Below, in pieces: positions 7,138 through 17,404 of a stretch of DNA of 64,000 nucleotides. The stretch comes from DASQBT01 sp049578545 (GTDB lineage: Bacteria; Pseudomonadota; Gammaproteobacteria; Burkholderiales; Thiobacillaceae). Where the stretch lies: assembly GCA_049578545.1 (NCBI GenBank), contig JBAUMF010000093.1:58812-122811 (forward strand), written 5' to 3'. The stretch's first letter is position 1. Every line of letters starts with the position of its first letter. A model generated the notes under the pieces. That model did no database searches. It was not told where the DNA came from and worked only from the letters and a program-made list of their open reading frames with translations. The position numbers and the translations under genes are program-made.

Positions 7138-10100
7138 TCATGGCCGGGCCGGATCGGTGGCGACGTCACCTGTTGTTGAGTAGTGACGCTTGCCCAATGC
7201 CCAGAGTCGCATGCGATCGAGGTAAAGATATACCACCGGTGTTGTATACAGCGTCAGCATCTGGCTCAGGATCAGGCCACCGACGATGGAAATGCCCAGT
7301 GGCCGCCGCAGTTCCGAGCCGTCGGAAAAGCCGATGGCCAGGGGCAAGGCTCCGAACAGCGCAGCCATGGTTGTCATCATGATCGGGCGGAAGCGTATAA
7401 GGCAGGCTTGAAAGATGGCGTCGCGCGGACTGAGGTCGTGCTGACGCTCGGCGTCCAGCGCGAAATCCACCATCATGATGGCGTTCTTCTTGACGATGCC
7501 GATCAGCAGGATGATCCCGATCAGGGCCATGATGGAAAATTCGCTGCCGACTGCGAGCAGGGCCAGCAGAGCGCCAACCCCGGCAGAGGGCAGGGTCGAC
7601 AGAATGGTGATGGGATGCACCAGACTCTCGTACAGTATGCCCAGAACCAGATACACCGCGAGCAGAGCGGTAAGGATCAGCAGCGGCATGCTCTGCAGGG
7701 AGGCCTGGAACGCCTTGGCCGTGCCCTGAAAGCTGCCATGCACCGAGGTTGGCACCCCGATCCGTGCCATGGCGCCTTCGATCGCCTTGGTGGCGGCAGA
7801 CAATGAAACACGGACCGGGAGGTTGAACGAAATGGTCGAGGCGACGAACTGGCTCTGGTGATTGACCGCTAGGGGTGTGCGGGTCGGCTCGATGTGGGCG
7901 ATGGAAGCGAGGGGCACCTGCTGGCCGGTCGCCGTGATGAGGTAAACGTCCTTGAGCGTTTCCGGACTTTGCAAGTAAGGCGGCGCGGCTTCCATGATGA
8001 CGTGATACTGGTTCAGGGGGTTGTAGATGGTTGACACCTGGCGCTGGCCGAACAGGTCGTTCAATGTGGCATCGATGGTGAGCTGATTGATGCCCAGGCG
8101 CGCAGCGGCATCGTGGTCCACCACGATGGTTGTCTGCTGGCCTTTGTCCTGCTCATCGGTGTTCACGTCGGTAAGTTCCGGGAGGGCGGCAAGAGCGCGG
8201 CGGATGCGCGGTTCCCACGCGCGCAGCTCGTCAATGCGGTCAGCCTGCAATGTGTACTGGTACAGGGCACCGCTTGAGCGGCCGCCGACCCGGATGTCCT
8301 GAACCGGTTGCAGAAACAGGCTGGCACCGGGTTCGCGGGCGAGTTGGCGGCGCAGGCGGGCCATGACCTGGTCCACCGAAACCTTCCGCTCGGCAATGGG
8401 TTTCAGGGCGACGAACATGAAGCCGGAATTGAGCTGGCCGCCGCCGGTGAAGCCGACGACATTGTTGACGGCTGGATCGCTGCCGACGGTCTTGACGAAT
8501 TGGCTCAGTTTGGTTCGCATGGCCTGGAAGGAAATGCTCTGGTCCGCCTGAATGCTGCCGATCATGAGACCGGTGTCCTGCTGCGGGAAAAATCCCTTGG
8601 GCACAATAACGAAGAGATAAATATTGAGACCTACGGTGGCGAGCAGCAGCAGCAGCATCAAGCGGCTATGCGCGAGAGCCCAGTCGAGGCTGGTTTGGTA
8701 ACCCCGCAACATGGCATTAAAGATCCACTCGCTGGCGTGAAAAAAGCGGCCATGGGACGCCTCTGATTCCGGGAGCAACAGGCGGGCGCACATCATTGGC
8801 GTCGTCGTCAGCGAGATCAGCAACGAAATGAGAATGGCGGAGGAAAGGGTGACGGCGAATTCACGAAAGAGGCGGCCGATGATGCCACCCATCAGCAGGA
8901 TTGGCACAAACACGGCGATCAGCGAAAGGCTCATGGAAAGCACTGTGAAGCCGACTTCCCTGGCCCCTTTCAGCGCAGCCTGGAAAGGCGCCATGCCGTT
9001 CTCGATATGGCGCGAGACGTTCTCCAGCACCACGACCGCATCATCCACGACGAAGCCGGTGGCGACGATAAGGGCAATAAGCGAGATGTTGTTGAGGCTG
9101 AAGCCGGCCAGGTACATAACCCCGAAGGTCCCGACCAGCGATACCGGAACGGCGACGCTGGGAATCAGTGCGGCTCGCCCATGGCGCAGAAAGAGGAAGA
9201 CCACGAGGATGACCAGGCTAACGGAGATGCCCAGAGTGCGTTCAACCTCGTGGAGGGAAGCGCGAATGGTGGTGGTGCGATCCATAACGACCTGCAGATC
9301 GATGGCCGCCGGGATCGAGGCACGCAATTGCGGCAACAGGGCCCTGACGCGGTCCACGGTATCGATAATGTTGGCGCCCGGCTGGCGGTTAAGGATCAGC
9401 ATGACAGCCGGTCTGCCGTTGGCCAGGCCCGCATTGCGGATGTCCTGCTCGCCGTCCACAACGCTGGCGACATCGCCGAGACGAATGGCCGAGCCATTGC
9501 GATAGGCGACGACGATGGGGATATAGTCAGCTGCTTTCTTGGCCTGATCGTTGGCCAGGATCTGCCAGTGGCGAGTGTCGTCCTCGATGGCGCCCTTGGG
9601 ACGGTTGACGTTGGTGGTGGCAATGGCTGAACGTATGGTCTCGGGCGCGATCGCGAGCTTGCTCAGCGCCGTCGGATTGAGTTCGACCCGCACCGCCGGC
9701 AGCGAGCTGCCGCCCACGGTCACCTGGCCGATTCCGTCAACCTGGGCGATCTTCTGCGCCAGGATAGTCGAGCCGGCATCGTACATCTGGCCCCGGCTCA
9801 TCGTGTCCGAAGTCATCGACAGGATCATGATGGGTGCATCGGCCGGATTGACCTTGCGATAGATCGGATTGCTAGGCATCCCGGTTGGCAGCAGCGAGCG
9901 CGCGGCGTTCAACGCCGCCTGCACGTCGCGGGCGGCACCATCGATGTTGCGATTAAGATCAAACTGCAAGGTGATCCGCGTGCTGCCCAGGGAACTGCTG
10001 GAGGTGATTTCAGTGACGCCGGCGATCAGGCCCAGGGAGCGCTCCAGGGGTGTCGCCACCGTTGTCGCCATGGTGTCCGGGCTCGCGCCTGGCAGCGAGG

Positions 10101-10245
10101 CCTGCACCGAGATGGTCGGAAAATCCACCTGTGGCAACGGCGCCACGGGCAACTGGGTAAACGCCATGATACCGGCCAGGGCAATCCCCAGGGTCAATAG
10201 CGTGGTCGCCACGGGCCGGTTGATGAAGGTGGCAGAAATGTTCAT
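7138..10245 (-). CDS. mdtC: RND multidrug transporter, MdtC-like
   Basis: 1035 residues, the normal RND length. Twelve TM helices are split by two large periplasmic loops. The proton-relay residues are intact: the Asp pair in GFVVDDAVVV (TM4) and the Lys in GIVKKNAIMM (TM10). The N-terminus (NISATFINRPVATTLL) and pairing with a second RND protein 18 bp upstream fit the MdtB/MdtC (MuxB/MuxC) heteromeric pump. Substrates in known systems include bile salts, novobiocin and beta-lactams; none can be assigned here. Confidence 0.9.
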   Translation of the reverse strand: MNISATFINRPVATTLLTLGIALAGIMAFTQLPVAPLPQVDFPTISVQASLPGASPDTMATTVATPLERSLGLIAGVTEITSSSSLGSTRITLQFDLNRNIDGAARDVQAALNAARSLLPTGMPSNPIYRKVNPADAPIMILSMTSDTMSRGQMYDAGSTILAQKIAQVDGIGQVTVGGSSLPAVRVELNPTALSKLAIAPETIRSAIATTNVNRPKGAIEDDTRHWQILANDQAKKAADYIPIVVAYRNGSAIRLGDVASVVDGEQDIRNAGLANGRPAVMLILNRQPGANIIDTVDRVRALLPQLRASIPAAIDLQVVMDRTTTIRASLHEVERTLGISVSLVILVVFLFLRHGRAALIPSVAVPVSLVGTFGVMYLAGFSLNNISLIALIVATGFVVDDAVVVLENVSRHIENGMAPFQAALKGAREVGFTVLSMSLSLIAVFVPILLMGGIIGRLFREFAVTLSSAILISLLISLTTTPMMCARLLLPESEASHGRFFHASEWIFNAMLRGYQTSLDWALAHSRLMLLLLLATVGLNIYLFVIVPKGFFPQQDTGLMIGSIQADQSISFQAMRTKLSQFVKTVGSDPAVNNVVGFTGGGQLNSGFMFVALKPIAERKVSVDQVMARLRRQLAREPGASLFLQPVQDIRVGGRSSGALYQYTLQADRIDELRAWEPRIRRALAALPELTDVNTDEQDKGQQTTIVVDHDAAARLGINQLTIDATLNDLFGQRQVSTIYNPLNQYHVIMEAAPPYLQSPETLKDVYLITATGQQVPLASIAHIEPTRTPLAVNHQSQFVASTISFNLPVRVSLSAATKAIEGAMARIGVPTSVHGSFQGTAKAFQASLQSMPLLILTALLAVYLVLGILYESLVHPITILSTLPSAGVGALLALLAVGSEFSIMALIGIILLIGIVKKNAIMMVDFALDAERQHDLSPRDAIFQACLIRFRPIMMTTMAALFGALPLAIGFSDGSELRRPLGISIVGGLILSQMLTLYTTPVVYLYLDRMRLWALGKRHYSTTGDVATDPARP

Positions 10246-10263
10246 CGCGCGGCGATAACGTTG

Positions 10264-13200
10264 TTACGGGGTTTGCCGGACAATCCTGCTTCCCCAGCCA
10301 GACACCCTTTGCGCCAGGCGATCAAAGGCGAGATAGATTACGGGCGTGGTGAACAGGGTCATGACCTGGCTGAATATCAGACCACCAACCATGACGATGC
10401 CAAGCGGATGGCGGATTTCAGAACCGACCCCGGTACCCAGCATCAGCGGCAGGGCACCGAGCATGGCCGAAAGGGTGGTCATCAGGATGGGCCGGAAGCG
10501 CAGCAGACAGGCTTCGAAGATGGCATCGCGCGGCGATTTGCCGTGATTGCGCTCGGCGTCGAGGGCAAAGTCGATCATCATGATGGCGTTCTTCTTGACG
10601 ATGCCGATGAGCAGGATGATGCCGATGATGGCGATGATGCCAAGGTCGCTGCCCGAAACCATCAGGGCCAGCAATGCCCCGACGCCGGCCGAGGGGAGCG
10701 TGGAGAGAATCGTCACCGGATGGATATAACTCTCATAAAGCACGCCGAGGACGATGTACATGGTGCACACGGCCGCAAGGATCAGCAGCAGCGTATTGTT
10801 CAGCGATGCCTGGAAGGCCAGTGCGGCACCCTGGAAACTTGTTTGCACGCTGGCTGGCAGACCGATGTTGAGGCTGGCGTCGCCGATCGCCTTGACGGCC
10901 TGACCGAGGGAAACGCCCGGAGCCAGGTTGAAGGAGATCGTCGTCGCCGGGAACTGGGCAATGTGGTTGATGGCAAGCTGAGTCGTTTTTTCGGTGACGC
11001 GGACGATGGACAACAGGGGGACATGCGTGCCGCTCGGTGACACGATGTAGATGCTGTTCAGGGCATCGAGGCCGCGCTTGAACTCCGGCTTCACTTCCAG
11101 CACGACGCGGTAAAGGTTGGACTGGGTGAAGATCGTGGAAACCAGGCGCTGGCCAAAGGCGTTATAGAGCGCGTTGTCGATCATCGCCGGTGTGATGCCG
11201 AGGCGCCCGGCCGTGTCGCGGTCGAACTCGACATAGGCTTGCAGCCCCTGGTCCTGCATGTCGCTGGCTACATCAGCCAGCTCCGGCAACTGGCGCAGGC
11301 GCTCCACCAGCCTGTTGGCCCACATCGCCAGTTCCTCCGGACTGGCATCCTCAACGCTGAACTGATATTGGGTGCGGCTCACCCGATCCTCGATGGTGAG
11401 ATCCTGGACCGGCTGCATGTACATCGAGATCCCGGGAATCCGGGCAAGCTCTGGCTGCAAGCGGCGGATTACGCCGACGGCGTCGGTGTCCCGGTCCGCC
11501 TTGGGCACCAGATTGATCAGCAAGCGGCCGCTGTTCAGCGTGGTGTTGGTGCCGTCGACACCAATGAAAGAGGATACGCTTTCGACTGCCGGATCCTGCA
11601 GCACGGCATCGGCCATGGCCTGTTGCCGCTCGGCCATGCCCGCGAAGGACACCGATTGCGGCGCCTCGGTTATGCCCTGGATGAGGCCGGTGTCCTGTAT
11701 CGGGAAGAATCCCTTGGGCACGACGATGTAGAGAATGACGGTGAGCGCCAGAGTGCCGATGGCCACCAGCAGAGTGGCGCCCTGGCGATCGAGCACCCAG
11801 TTGAGCCACACGCCGTAGCGGCGGATCACCGCCGCGATGAAGTCACCGCTGGCACGGAAGAAGCGACCCTGCTCGGCCTCCGGCGTATGGTGAAGCAGGC
11901 GGGCGCACATCATCGGTGTCAGGGTCAGGGACACCACCGCAGAGATCAGGATCGATACCGCCAGGGTAATGGCGAACTCGCGGAACAGGCGGCCGACCAC
12001 ATCGCCCATGAACAGCAGCGGGATCAGCACGGCGATCAGCGAGAAGGTCAGCGAAATGATGGTGAAGCCGATCTGCTCGGCCCCTTTGAGCGCCGCCTGC
12101 AGGGGCGGATCGCCGGCCTCGACGTAGCGGGAGATGTTCTCGATCATGACGATCGCATCGTCGACAACGAAGCCGGTGGCAATCGTCAATGCCATCAGCG
12201 TCAGGTTGTTGATGGAGAAGCCCGCCAGGTACATGACGCCGAATGTGCCCACCAACGACAGCGGCACGGCAACGCTGGGGATGATGGTCGCCGGCACGTT
12301 GCGCAGGAAAACGAATATGACCATGACCACCAGGGCCACCGACAACAGCAGTTCGAACTGGACGTCATGCACCGACGCCCGGATCGTGGTGGTGCGGTCG
12401 GTCAGCATCCTGACCTGGACCGAGCCGGGGAGGGCGGCCTGCAGCTCGGGCAGCAGTTTCTTGATGCGGTCCACCGTCTCGATGACGTTGACCCCGGGTT
12501 GGCGCTGGATGTTGAGGATGATGGCTGGTGTCTGGCGTTTGCCCACCCCTGCCCAGGCGGCCAGGCGATTATTCTCGGCACCGTCCACGGTGTCGGCGAT
12601 ATCGCTGATGCGAATGGGGGCGCCGTTTCTGTATGCGACTACCAGCTGTTGGTAATCAACTGCCGACTTCAACTGATCGTTCGCATCCAGGGTTGAGGCC
12701 CGCATCGGACCATCGAAGCTGCCCTTGGGCATGTTGACGTTGGCATTGCCGATCGCAGTGCGAATATCGTCGAGGTTAAGGCCATAGCTGGCCAGCGCCC
12801 TGGGGTTGACCTGGACCCGCACTGCCGGCCGCTGGCCACCCCCTATGCTGACCAGGCCCACACCCGGCAGCTGCGACAGTTTCGGCGCCAGCCGGGTGTC
12901 CACCAGGTCCTCGACCTGGGGCAGCGGCAAGGTGTCGGAAGTGACCGCCAGCGTGATAATGGGTGCGTCGGCCGGATTCACCTTGCTGTATATGGGCGGC
13001 ATCGGCAGGTCGGTTGGCAGGAACGACGAGGCGGCATTGATCGCTGCCTGGACTTCCTGCTCGGCGATGTCGAGGCCGAGGTTAAGGCTGAACTGCAACG
13101 TGATTACCGATGCGCCACCGGAACTGGTTGACGACATCTGGTTCAAACCCGGCATCTGGCCAAACTGGCGTTCCAGCGGCGCGGTAATCGACGAGGTCGT

Positions 13201-13374
13201 GACGTCGGGACTGGCGCCCGGATAGAGCGTGGTGACCTGGATCGTCGGGAAGTCCACCTCGGGCAATGCCGAGATGGACAACACCTTGTAGCCCACCAGT
13301 CCGGCCAGCAGGATCGCGACCATCAGCAAGGAAGTTGCCACCGGCCGCTCAATGAACGGGCGGGAAGGGTTCAT
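10264..13374 (-). CDS. mdtB: RND multidrug transporter, MdtB-like
   Basis: 1036 residues, full length, with RPFIERPVATSLLMVAI as the first TM helix. The TM4 Asp pair (VVDDAIVM) and TM10 Lys (IVKKNAIMM) needed for proton coupling are present. Its ATG overlaps the mdtA stop (ATGA), so translation is coupled. It pairs with the downstream MdtC-like protein; in E. coli the two form a B2C trimer. Regulation is not visible except through the shared upstream region with a CpxR-like regulator 680 bp away. Confidence 0.9.
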   Translation of the reverse strand: MNPSRPFIERPVATSLLMVAILLAGLVGYKVLSISALPEVDFPTIQVTTLYPGASPDVTTSSITAPLERQFGQMPGLNQMSSTSSGGASVITLQFSLNLGLDIAEQEVQAAINAASSFLPTDLPMPPIYSKVNPADAPIITLAVTSDTLPLPQVEDLVDTRLAPKLSQLPGVGLVSIGGGQRPAVRVQVNPRALASYGLNLDDIRTAIGNANVNMPKGSFDGPMRASTLDANDQLKSAVDYQQLVVAYRNGAPIRISDIADTVDGAENNRLAAWAGVGKRQTPAIILNIQRQPGVNVIETVDRIKKLLPELQAALPGSVQVRMLTDRTTTIRASVHDVQFELLLSVALVVMVIFVFLRNVPATIIPSVAVPLSLVGTFGVMYLAGFSINNLTLMALTIATGFVVDDAIVMIENISRYVEAGDPPLQAALKGAEQIGFTIISLTFSLIAVLIPLLFMGDVVGRLFREFAITLAVSILISAVVSLTLTPMMCARLLHHTPEAEQGRFFRASGDFIAAVIRRYGVWLNWVLDRQGATLLVAIGTLALTVILYIVVPKGFFPIQDTGLIQGITEAPQSVSFAGMAERQQAMADAVLQDPAVESVSSFIGVDGTNTTLNSGRLLINLVPKADRDTDAVGVIRRLQPELARIPGISMYMQPVQDLTIEDRVSRTQYQFSVEDASPEELAMWANRLVERLRQLPELADVASDMQDQGLQAYVEFDRDTAGRLGITPAMIDNALYNAFGQRLVSTIFTQSNLYRVVLEVKPEFKRGLDALNSIYIVSPSGTHVPLLSIVRVTEKTTQLAINHIAQFPATTISFNLAPGVSLGQAVKAIGDASLNIGLPASVQTSFQGAALAFQASLNNTLLLILAAVCTMYIVLGVLYESYIHPVTILSTLPSAGVGALLALMVSGSDLGIIAIIGIILLIGIVKKNAIMMIDFALDAERNHGKSPRDAIFEACLLRFRPILMTTLSAMLGALPLMLGTGVGSEIRHPLGIVMVGGLIFSQVMTLFTTPVIYLAFDRLAQRVSGWGSRIVRQTP

Positions 13375-14633
13375 GAACCTTTCCGGCCTGCCGGCGCCGC
13401 CTTGCCGCTGCCTGGCGCGGAAGCACCCGCCGCCGGCGGGCGCTTCGCATGGCCGGCCTGACCCGGTCCCTGGTTCCCCCGCTGATTGCCGGCCGTCGCC
13501 AGGTCGACCTTGGCCCCCTCGCGCAGCTTGTCGGTGCCATCGGTCACCACTTGCTCGCCTGGCGCAAGGCCCTTGTCCACCGCGACGGTCTCGCCCGAGG
13601 TGGGACCGAGCACCACCGGCCGCACGCTGACCGTGCGATCGGCACCAACGACATAGAAGTAGGTGCCCTTGGTTCCACGCTGAATCGCAGCGGTCGGAAC
13701 GAGAGTGGCACCATGCCGCGTTTCGACGTGCAGACGCGCATTGACAAACTGGTTGGGGAATAGAACATTGTCGGTGTTGGCGAATTCGGCCTTGAGCTTG
13801 ACGGTACCGGTAGTGGTATCGATCTGGTTGTCGACCGCCAGCAGCTTGCCTGTAGCCAGTTTTGTCTTGCCGTCGCGGTCAAGGGCGTCGACGCTCAGCG
13901 TGGCCCCGCCGCGCATATGTGACAGCACCGTGCCGAGATTATCCGAAGGAATGGCGAAGATGACGGCGATTGGCTGGGTCTGGGTGATGACCACGAGGCC
14001 AGTGCTATCGGCAGCGTGGATCATGTTGCCTGTGTCCAGCTGACGCAGACCAAGCAGGCCGGAGACCGGCGCAGTGATCCGGGTGAACTCCAGCTGCAGT
14101 TTGTCGCTTTCGACCTGGGCCTGGTCCGCTTTGACCGTGCCATCGTACTGCTGCACCAGAGCCGCCTGGTCATCCACCTGCTGGCCGGCGATGGAGTCCT
14201 TGGCCAGCAGGTCGCGATAGCGCTTGAGGTCGAGCCGGGCGCTGGCCAGCAAGGCCTGGTCGCGCAGCAGTTGACCGATGGCCTGGTCGAGCTGGGCCTG
14301 AAAGGTGCGGGGATCGATCTCGGCCAACACCTGGCCCTGATGCGCAAATTGGCCTTCGCCGAAATTGACCCGGATCAGTTGACCGTCCACCCTGGATTTG
14401 ACCGTCGTGGTGGTGCGGGCGGTAACAGTACCCAGGGCATCGATGACCACGTCGATGTCACCGCTGCGGGCGGCGGCAGCCGCCACCGGCACCGGCCGGT
14501 CGGCGGCATCCTTGCCGCCATGCCCTGCGCCTTGCGGCGTCTGGGTATTGGACCTGCCATGGAAAACAAAGGCGGCGATTCCGGCTGCCACAATCAGGCC
14601 AAGCGCCAAGCGCACCATCATTCTTCTTGTCAT
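13371..14633 (-). CDS. mdtA: RND membrane-fusion (periplasmic adaptor) protein, MdtA-like
   Basis: 420 residues: one N-terminal membrane anchor, a biotinyl-lipoyl-like hairpin (VDGQLIRVNFGEGQ, then VLAEIDPRTF), an alpha-helical hairpin and a beta-barrel domain. The C-terminus is a low-complexity Gly/Ala/Pro/Lys tail, as in MdtA. First gene of the mdtABC-OMF operon, with start ATG at 14633 after a weak GGAA. It bridges the RND trimer to the outer-membrane channel. Confidence 0.9.
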   Translation of the reverse strand: MTRRMMVRLALGLIVAAGIAAFVFHGRSNTQTPQGAGHGGKDAADRPVPVAAAAARSGDIDVVIDALGTVTARTTTTVKSRVDGQLIRVNFGEGQFAHQGQVLAEIDPRTFQAQLDQAIGQLLRDQALLASARLDLKRYRDLLAKDSIAGQQVDDQAALVQQYDGTVKADQAQVESDKLQLEFTRITAPVSGLLGLRQLDTGNMIHAADSTGLVVITQTQPIAVIFAIPSDNLGTVLSHMRGGATLSVDALDRDGKTKLATGKLLAVDNQIDTTTGTVKLKAEFANTDNVLFPNQFVNARLHVETRHGATLVPTAAIQRGTKGTYFYVVGADRTVSVRPVVLGPTSGETVAVDKGLAPGEQVVTDGTDKLREGAKVDLATAGNQRGNQGPGQAGHAKRPPAAGASAPGSGKAAPAGRKGS

Positions 14634-15311
14634 CTAAGCTTTATTCCTTCCGGCCCAACAATATGTGCGCCACTCCCGCAGTTGGGGCGGCCGATCGCGA
14701 AAGTGTATCCGATTTCACCGAGTTCGCGTCGTGCCCAGATCGGCTGCAAATCCAGATATGGCTGCATCAGGCAAGGAAGAAAGGCTGCATTTTCTGTCAC
14801 TGAAGACGGTCCCTGCTGTTGACGATTAAATGGATTCACTAACGCAAGACAGGAAAGCGGAACTGGAAAGCCTCGTGCATGGCTGCAGCCTGTAACCGAA
14901 AACCAATCTACCTTGGGTGTGTTAACCGCCCTGGTTATTTCGATATCGACTCGGCCGATTCACCCAGACCAGACAGATACGTCACCAGCGGAATGCCATG
15001 GTGCCTTGAGGCATCAGCATGCTGACCTCAACCGTGTCGGCACCCAAGGTCCAGCTTTCCCCATTTGGAGGTCATGGCAAATTTGTGCTCAGTCAGATAG
15101 CCCGGCCTGCTGGTTCGATGAACGTCGTTTTCGCCATCCTCCTTTGCGGACAACAGCATTATTGCGTATGTCATGATTTGACTCTATGCGTTGCCGCACG
15201 GTTGTTGCATCCTGTTCCCTTCGATGAGTATGCTTTGTCAGGGTTTTGCAAGCGAACGTAAAGGTAGGTAAACCCGCGTGAAAGTTGAATCGTCATATTT
15301 AGCATTGTCAT
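14634..15311. other. 678-bp divergent intergenic region
   Basis: This lies between mdtA (minus) and the response-regulator gene (plus). Short frames in it (for example 14913-15176 and 15019-15261) lack ribosome sites, hydrophobic or conserved features and are not called. The only clear element is the CpxR-type box at 15258-15272. It is GC-poorer than its flanks. Confidence 0.6.
15258..15272 (+). promoter_or_regulatory. CpxR box (GTAAA-N5-GTAAA)
   Basis: GTAAA (15258-15262), five bases, GTAAA (15268-15272) is an exact match to the CpxR consensus. It lies 40 bp before the CpxR-like gene, in position for autoregulation. No equally good copy was seen before the CpxP-like gene, where only two TTTAC half-sites 16 bp apart occur (18627-18631, 18648-18652). 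Confidence 0.65.
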
Positions 15312-16028
15312 ATGTACACGAACGTTGACCGCCCAACCCCGCGTCTCCTCCTGGCTGATGACGATGTCGAATTGTGCTTGATGCTCAAGGACTACCTTCT
15401 GCGCGAAGCCCTGGAGGTGGAAATAACCCATGATGGGCAATCTGCCCTCAACAAGGCATTGAACGAGGACTTCGATATCATTCTGATGGATGTAATGATG
15501 CCCAGGATGTCAGGCCTGGATGCACTTCGCGCCCTCCGGGCGCAAAAACAAACCCCGGTACTCATGCTCACCGCCCGCGGCGAGGACATGGACACCGTTC
15601 TTGGCCTGGAGCTCGGTGCAGACGATTACCTGCCCAAGCCTTGCAATCCCAAGGTGCTGCTCGCCCGCATTCGGGCAGTCTTGCGCCGCAGCGAGCCACA
15701 CCTCACAGAGTCGGGCACCCCGGCCACAATCCTCCAAATTGGCGATTTGACCCTGAACTCGGGGGCCCGCAGTGTGAAACTGAAAGGCAATGAGGTTCCG
15801 ATGACCAGCACCGAGTTCAGCATTCTGGAGATCCTGTTGCGTGAGGCCGGCCACTTGGTCACCAAGGGGCAGCTGTCTGAGCAGGTACTGGGCCGTCCCC
15901 TGGGCCGCTTTGACCGAAGCCTGGACATGCATGTCAGCAATTTGCGTCAGAAGCTTGGCCCCTCTCGGGATGGAGGCTCTCGTATCAAGACTATCCGTGG
16001 AAGCGGTTTTCAGTACGTGCTGGCCTAG
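15312..16028 (+). CDS. OmpR/CpxR-family response regulator
   Basis: 238 residues. The receiver domain has the acidic pair in LLADDDVE, the phospho-acceptor Asp in ILMDVMMP, Thr in MLTARG and Lys in PKPCNP. The C-terminal winged helix ends RIKTIRGSGFQYVLA, typical of OmpR/PhoB regulators. The partner kinase starts 7 bp downstream. A CpxR consensus box just upstream and a CpxP/Spy-like protein nearby make an envelope-stress role likely; the orthology is inferred. Confidence 0.88.
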   Translation: MYTNVDRPTPRLLLADDDVELCLMLKDYLLREALEVEITHDGQSALNKALNEDFDIILMDVMMPRMSGLDALRALRAQKQTPVLMLTARGEDMDTVLGLELGADDYLPKPCNPKVLLARIRAVLRRSEPHLTESGTPATILQIGDLTLNSGARSVKLKGNEVPMTSTEFSILEILLREAGHLVTKGQLSEQVLGRPLGRFDRSLDMHVSNLRQKLGPSRDGGSRIKTIRGSGFQYVLA

Positions 16029-16035
16029 CGTCATC

Positions 16036-17394
16036 ATGTCCATGAACAGGCTGTTCTGGAAGTTGTTCCTTTCCTATTGGGCGGCACTCATCCTGTTTGC
16101 GGCAGGAACCCTGATTGCCGCGTCTCTATATCTCGAACACACCCGGGCTGGACAGGATCGCTCTGAACCCCAGCAAAGATTTCAGTCACATTTGCAGGAT
16201 GCGCGGGCAGCGGCAGCGGGCGGCATTGATAGCCTCAAGCGCTGGGCAAGCCGCATGGACGCGCACGAGTTGGTCCCGCTTCTGGTGCTCGATCGGGATG
16301 GCCATGATTTGCTTGGTAGAGATACCCCGGAACGAACCCTGGTCAGGCTGCAGCGTTTGCAAATACGCGAGCAGTTGAATGCAGGTGTTTCCAGGCACGC
16401 CATCCACATGGCAAACGGCGATGAATTCTGGCTGGTCCCTGACCTAGAGGGTGTAACACTGCGGCGCTTCCTGTCACGGCCTCGAGTCATGGCTGTGCCT
16501 TTGGTGCTGGCCGCGCTGATAGGTGGACTTGTCTGCCTGCTGCTTGCCCGTTACCTCGCTTCGCCGATGGAACGCCTGCGCAAGGCAACACAAGACTATG
16601 CGTCTGGCGATTTCAGTCAGCGCGTCAGTCCTGGCCTGGGCAACCGGCGCGATGAGATCGCCGATCTGGCTCATGCGATGGACCACATGGCCGAGCGTCT
16701 GGACATCATGCTGAAGTCCCAGCAGGCACTTTTGCGTGATGTCTCCCATGAATTGCGTTCGCCTCTGGCAAGGGTCCAGGCTGCGCTCGGCCTGGCGCGC
16801 CAGCGGGGGGGCGCTGAAACCGAACTGGACCGCATTGAAAGGGAAACCGAGCGACTCAACGAACTTATTGGTGCAATCCTGTCTTTTTCCCGCCTGGAGT
16901 CAGGCGTCCGCACTCCTGCGTGGGAGGCGGTTGAGCTGGATCAACTGCTGATGGAGGTCGTGCATAACGCCAATCTGGAGGCGGGCCAACGCCATATCAC
17001 CGTGCAAGCAGGACACGTCCCACCGGCACCCTTTCTCGGTGACCCCTTGCTCCTGCACAGCGCACTCGACAACATTCTGCGCAACGCTGTCTGCCATGCG
17101 CCGGAAAACAGCTCTATCGAAGTCTCGCTCAAAATGGATGCGGAAAAAGGCACCCAGGAGAGCTATGTTGTCCGGGTCCGGGACAAGGGACCGGGAGTGC
17201 CCGATGACATGCTGGAGCGAATCTTTCAGCCGTTTGTGCGTGCGAATACGCCACAAACTGGTCAAAGCGGGGGGATCGGTTTGGGGCTAGCCATCGCGCG
17301 GCGTGCAGTCCAGGCCCATAACGGCAGCATCCGCGCGGAAAACCATCCGGATGGCGGTCTAGTAGTCACGATTCGCCTCCCACGAAGTGCGTGA
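16036..17394 (+). CDS. CpxA-like sensor histidine kinase
   Basis: 452 residues from the ATG at 16036. There are two TM helices around a periplasmic domain of about 120 residues, a HAMP domain after the second helix, HisKA with the phospho-acceptor His in DVSHELRSPL, and a HATPase with N box (LDNILRNAV), G1 (DKGPGVP) and G2 (GGIGLGLAI). The frame is open further upstream into the regulator gene, but the N-terminal TM (NRLFWKLFLSYWAA) sets the start. It phosphorylates the regulator encoded just upstream. Confidence 0.88.
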   Translation: MSMNRLFWKLFLSYWAALILFAAGTLIAASLYLEHTRAGQDRSEPQQRFQSHLQDARAAAAGGIDSLKRWASRMDAHELVPLLVLDRDGHDLLGRDTPERTLVRLQRLQIREQLNAGVSRHAIHMANGDEFWLVPDLEGVTLRRFLSRPRVMAVPLVLAALIGGLVCLLLARYLASPMERLRKATQDYASGDFSQRVSPGLGNRRDEIADLAHAMDHMAERLDIMLKSQQALLRDVSHELRSPLARVQAALGLARQRGGAETELDRIERETERLNELIGAILSFSRLESGVRTPAWEAVELDQLLMEVVHNANLEAGQRHITVQAGHVPPAPFLGDPLLLHSALDNILRNAVCHAPENSSIEVSLKMDAEKGTQESYVVRVRDKGPGVPDDMLERIFQPFVRANTPQTGQSGGIGLGLAIARRAVQAHNGSIRAENHPDGGLVVTIRLPRSA

Positions 17395-17404
17395 GTTCCG
17401 TTTC

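Noticed and set aside
11239..12696. 485-codon plus-strand frame opposite mdtB
   Set aside because: It is the antisense shadow of a conserved RND gene, with Gln/His/Arg-rich sequence and no motif.
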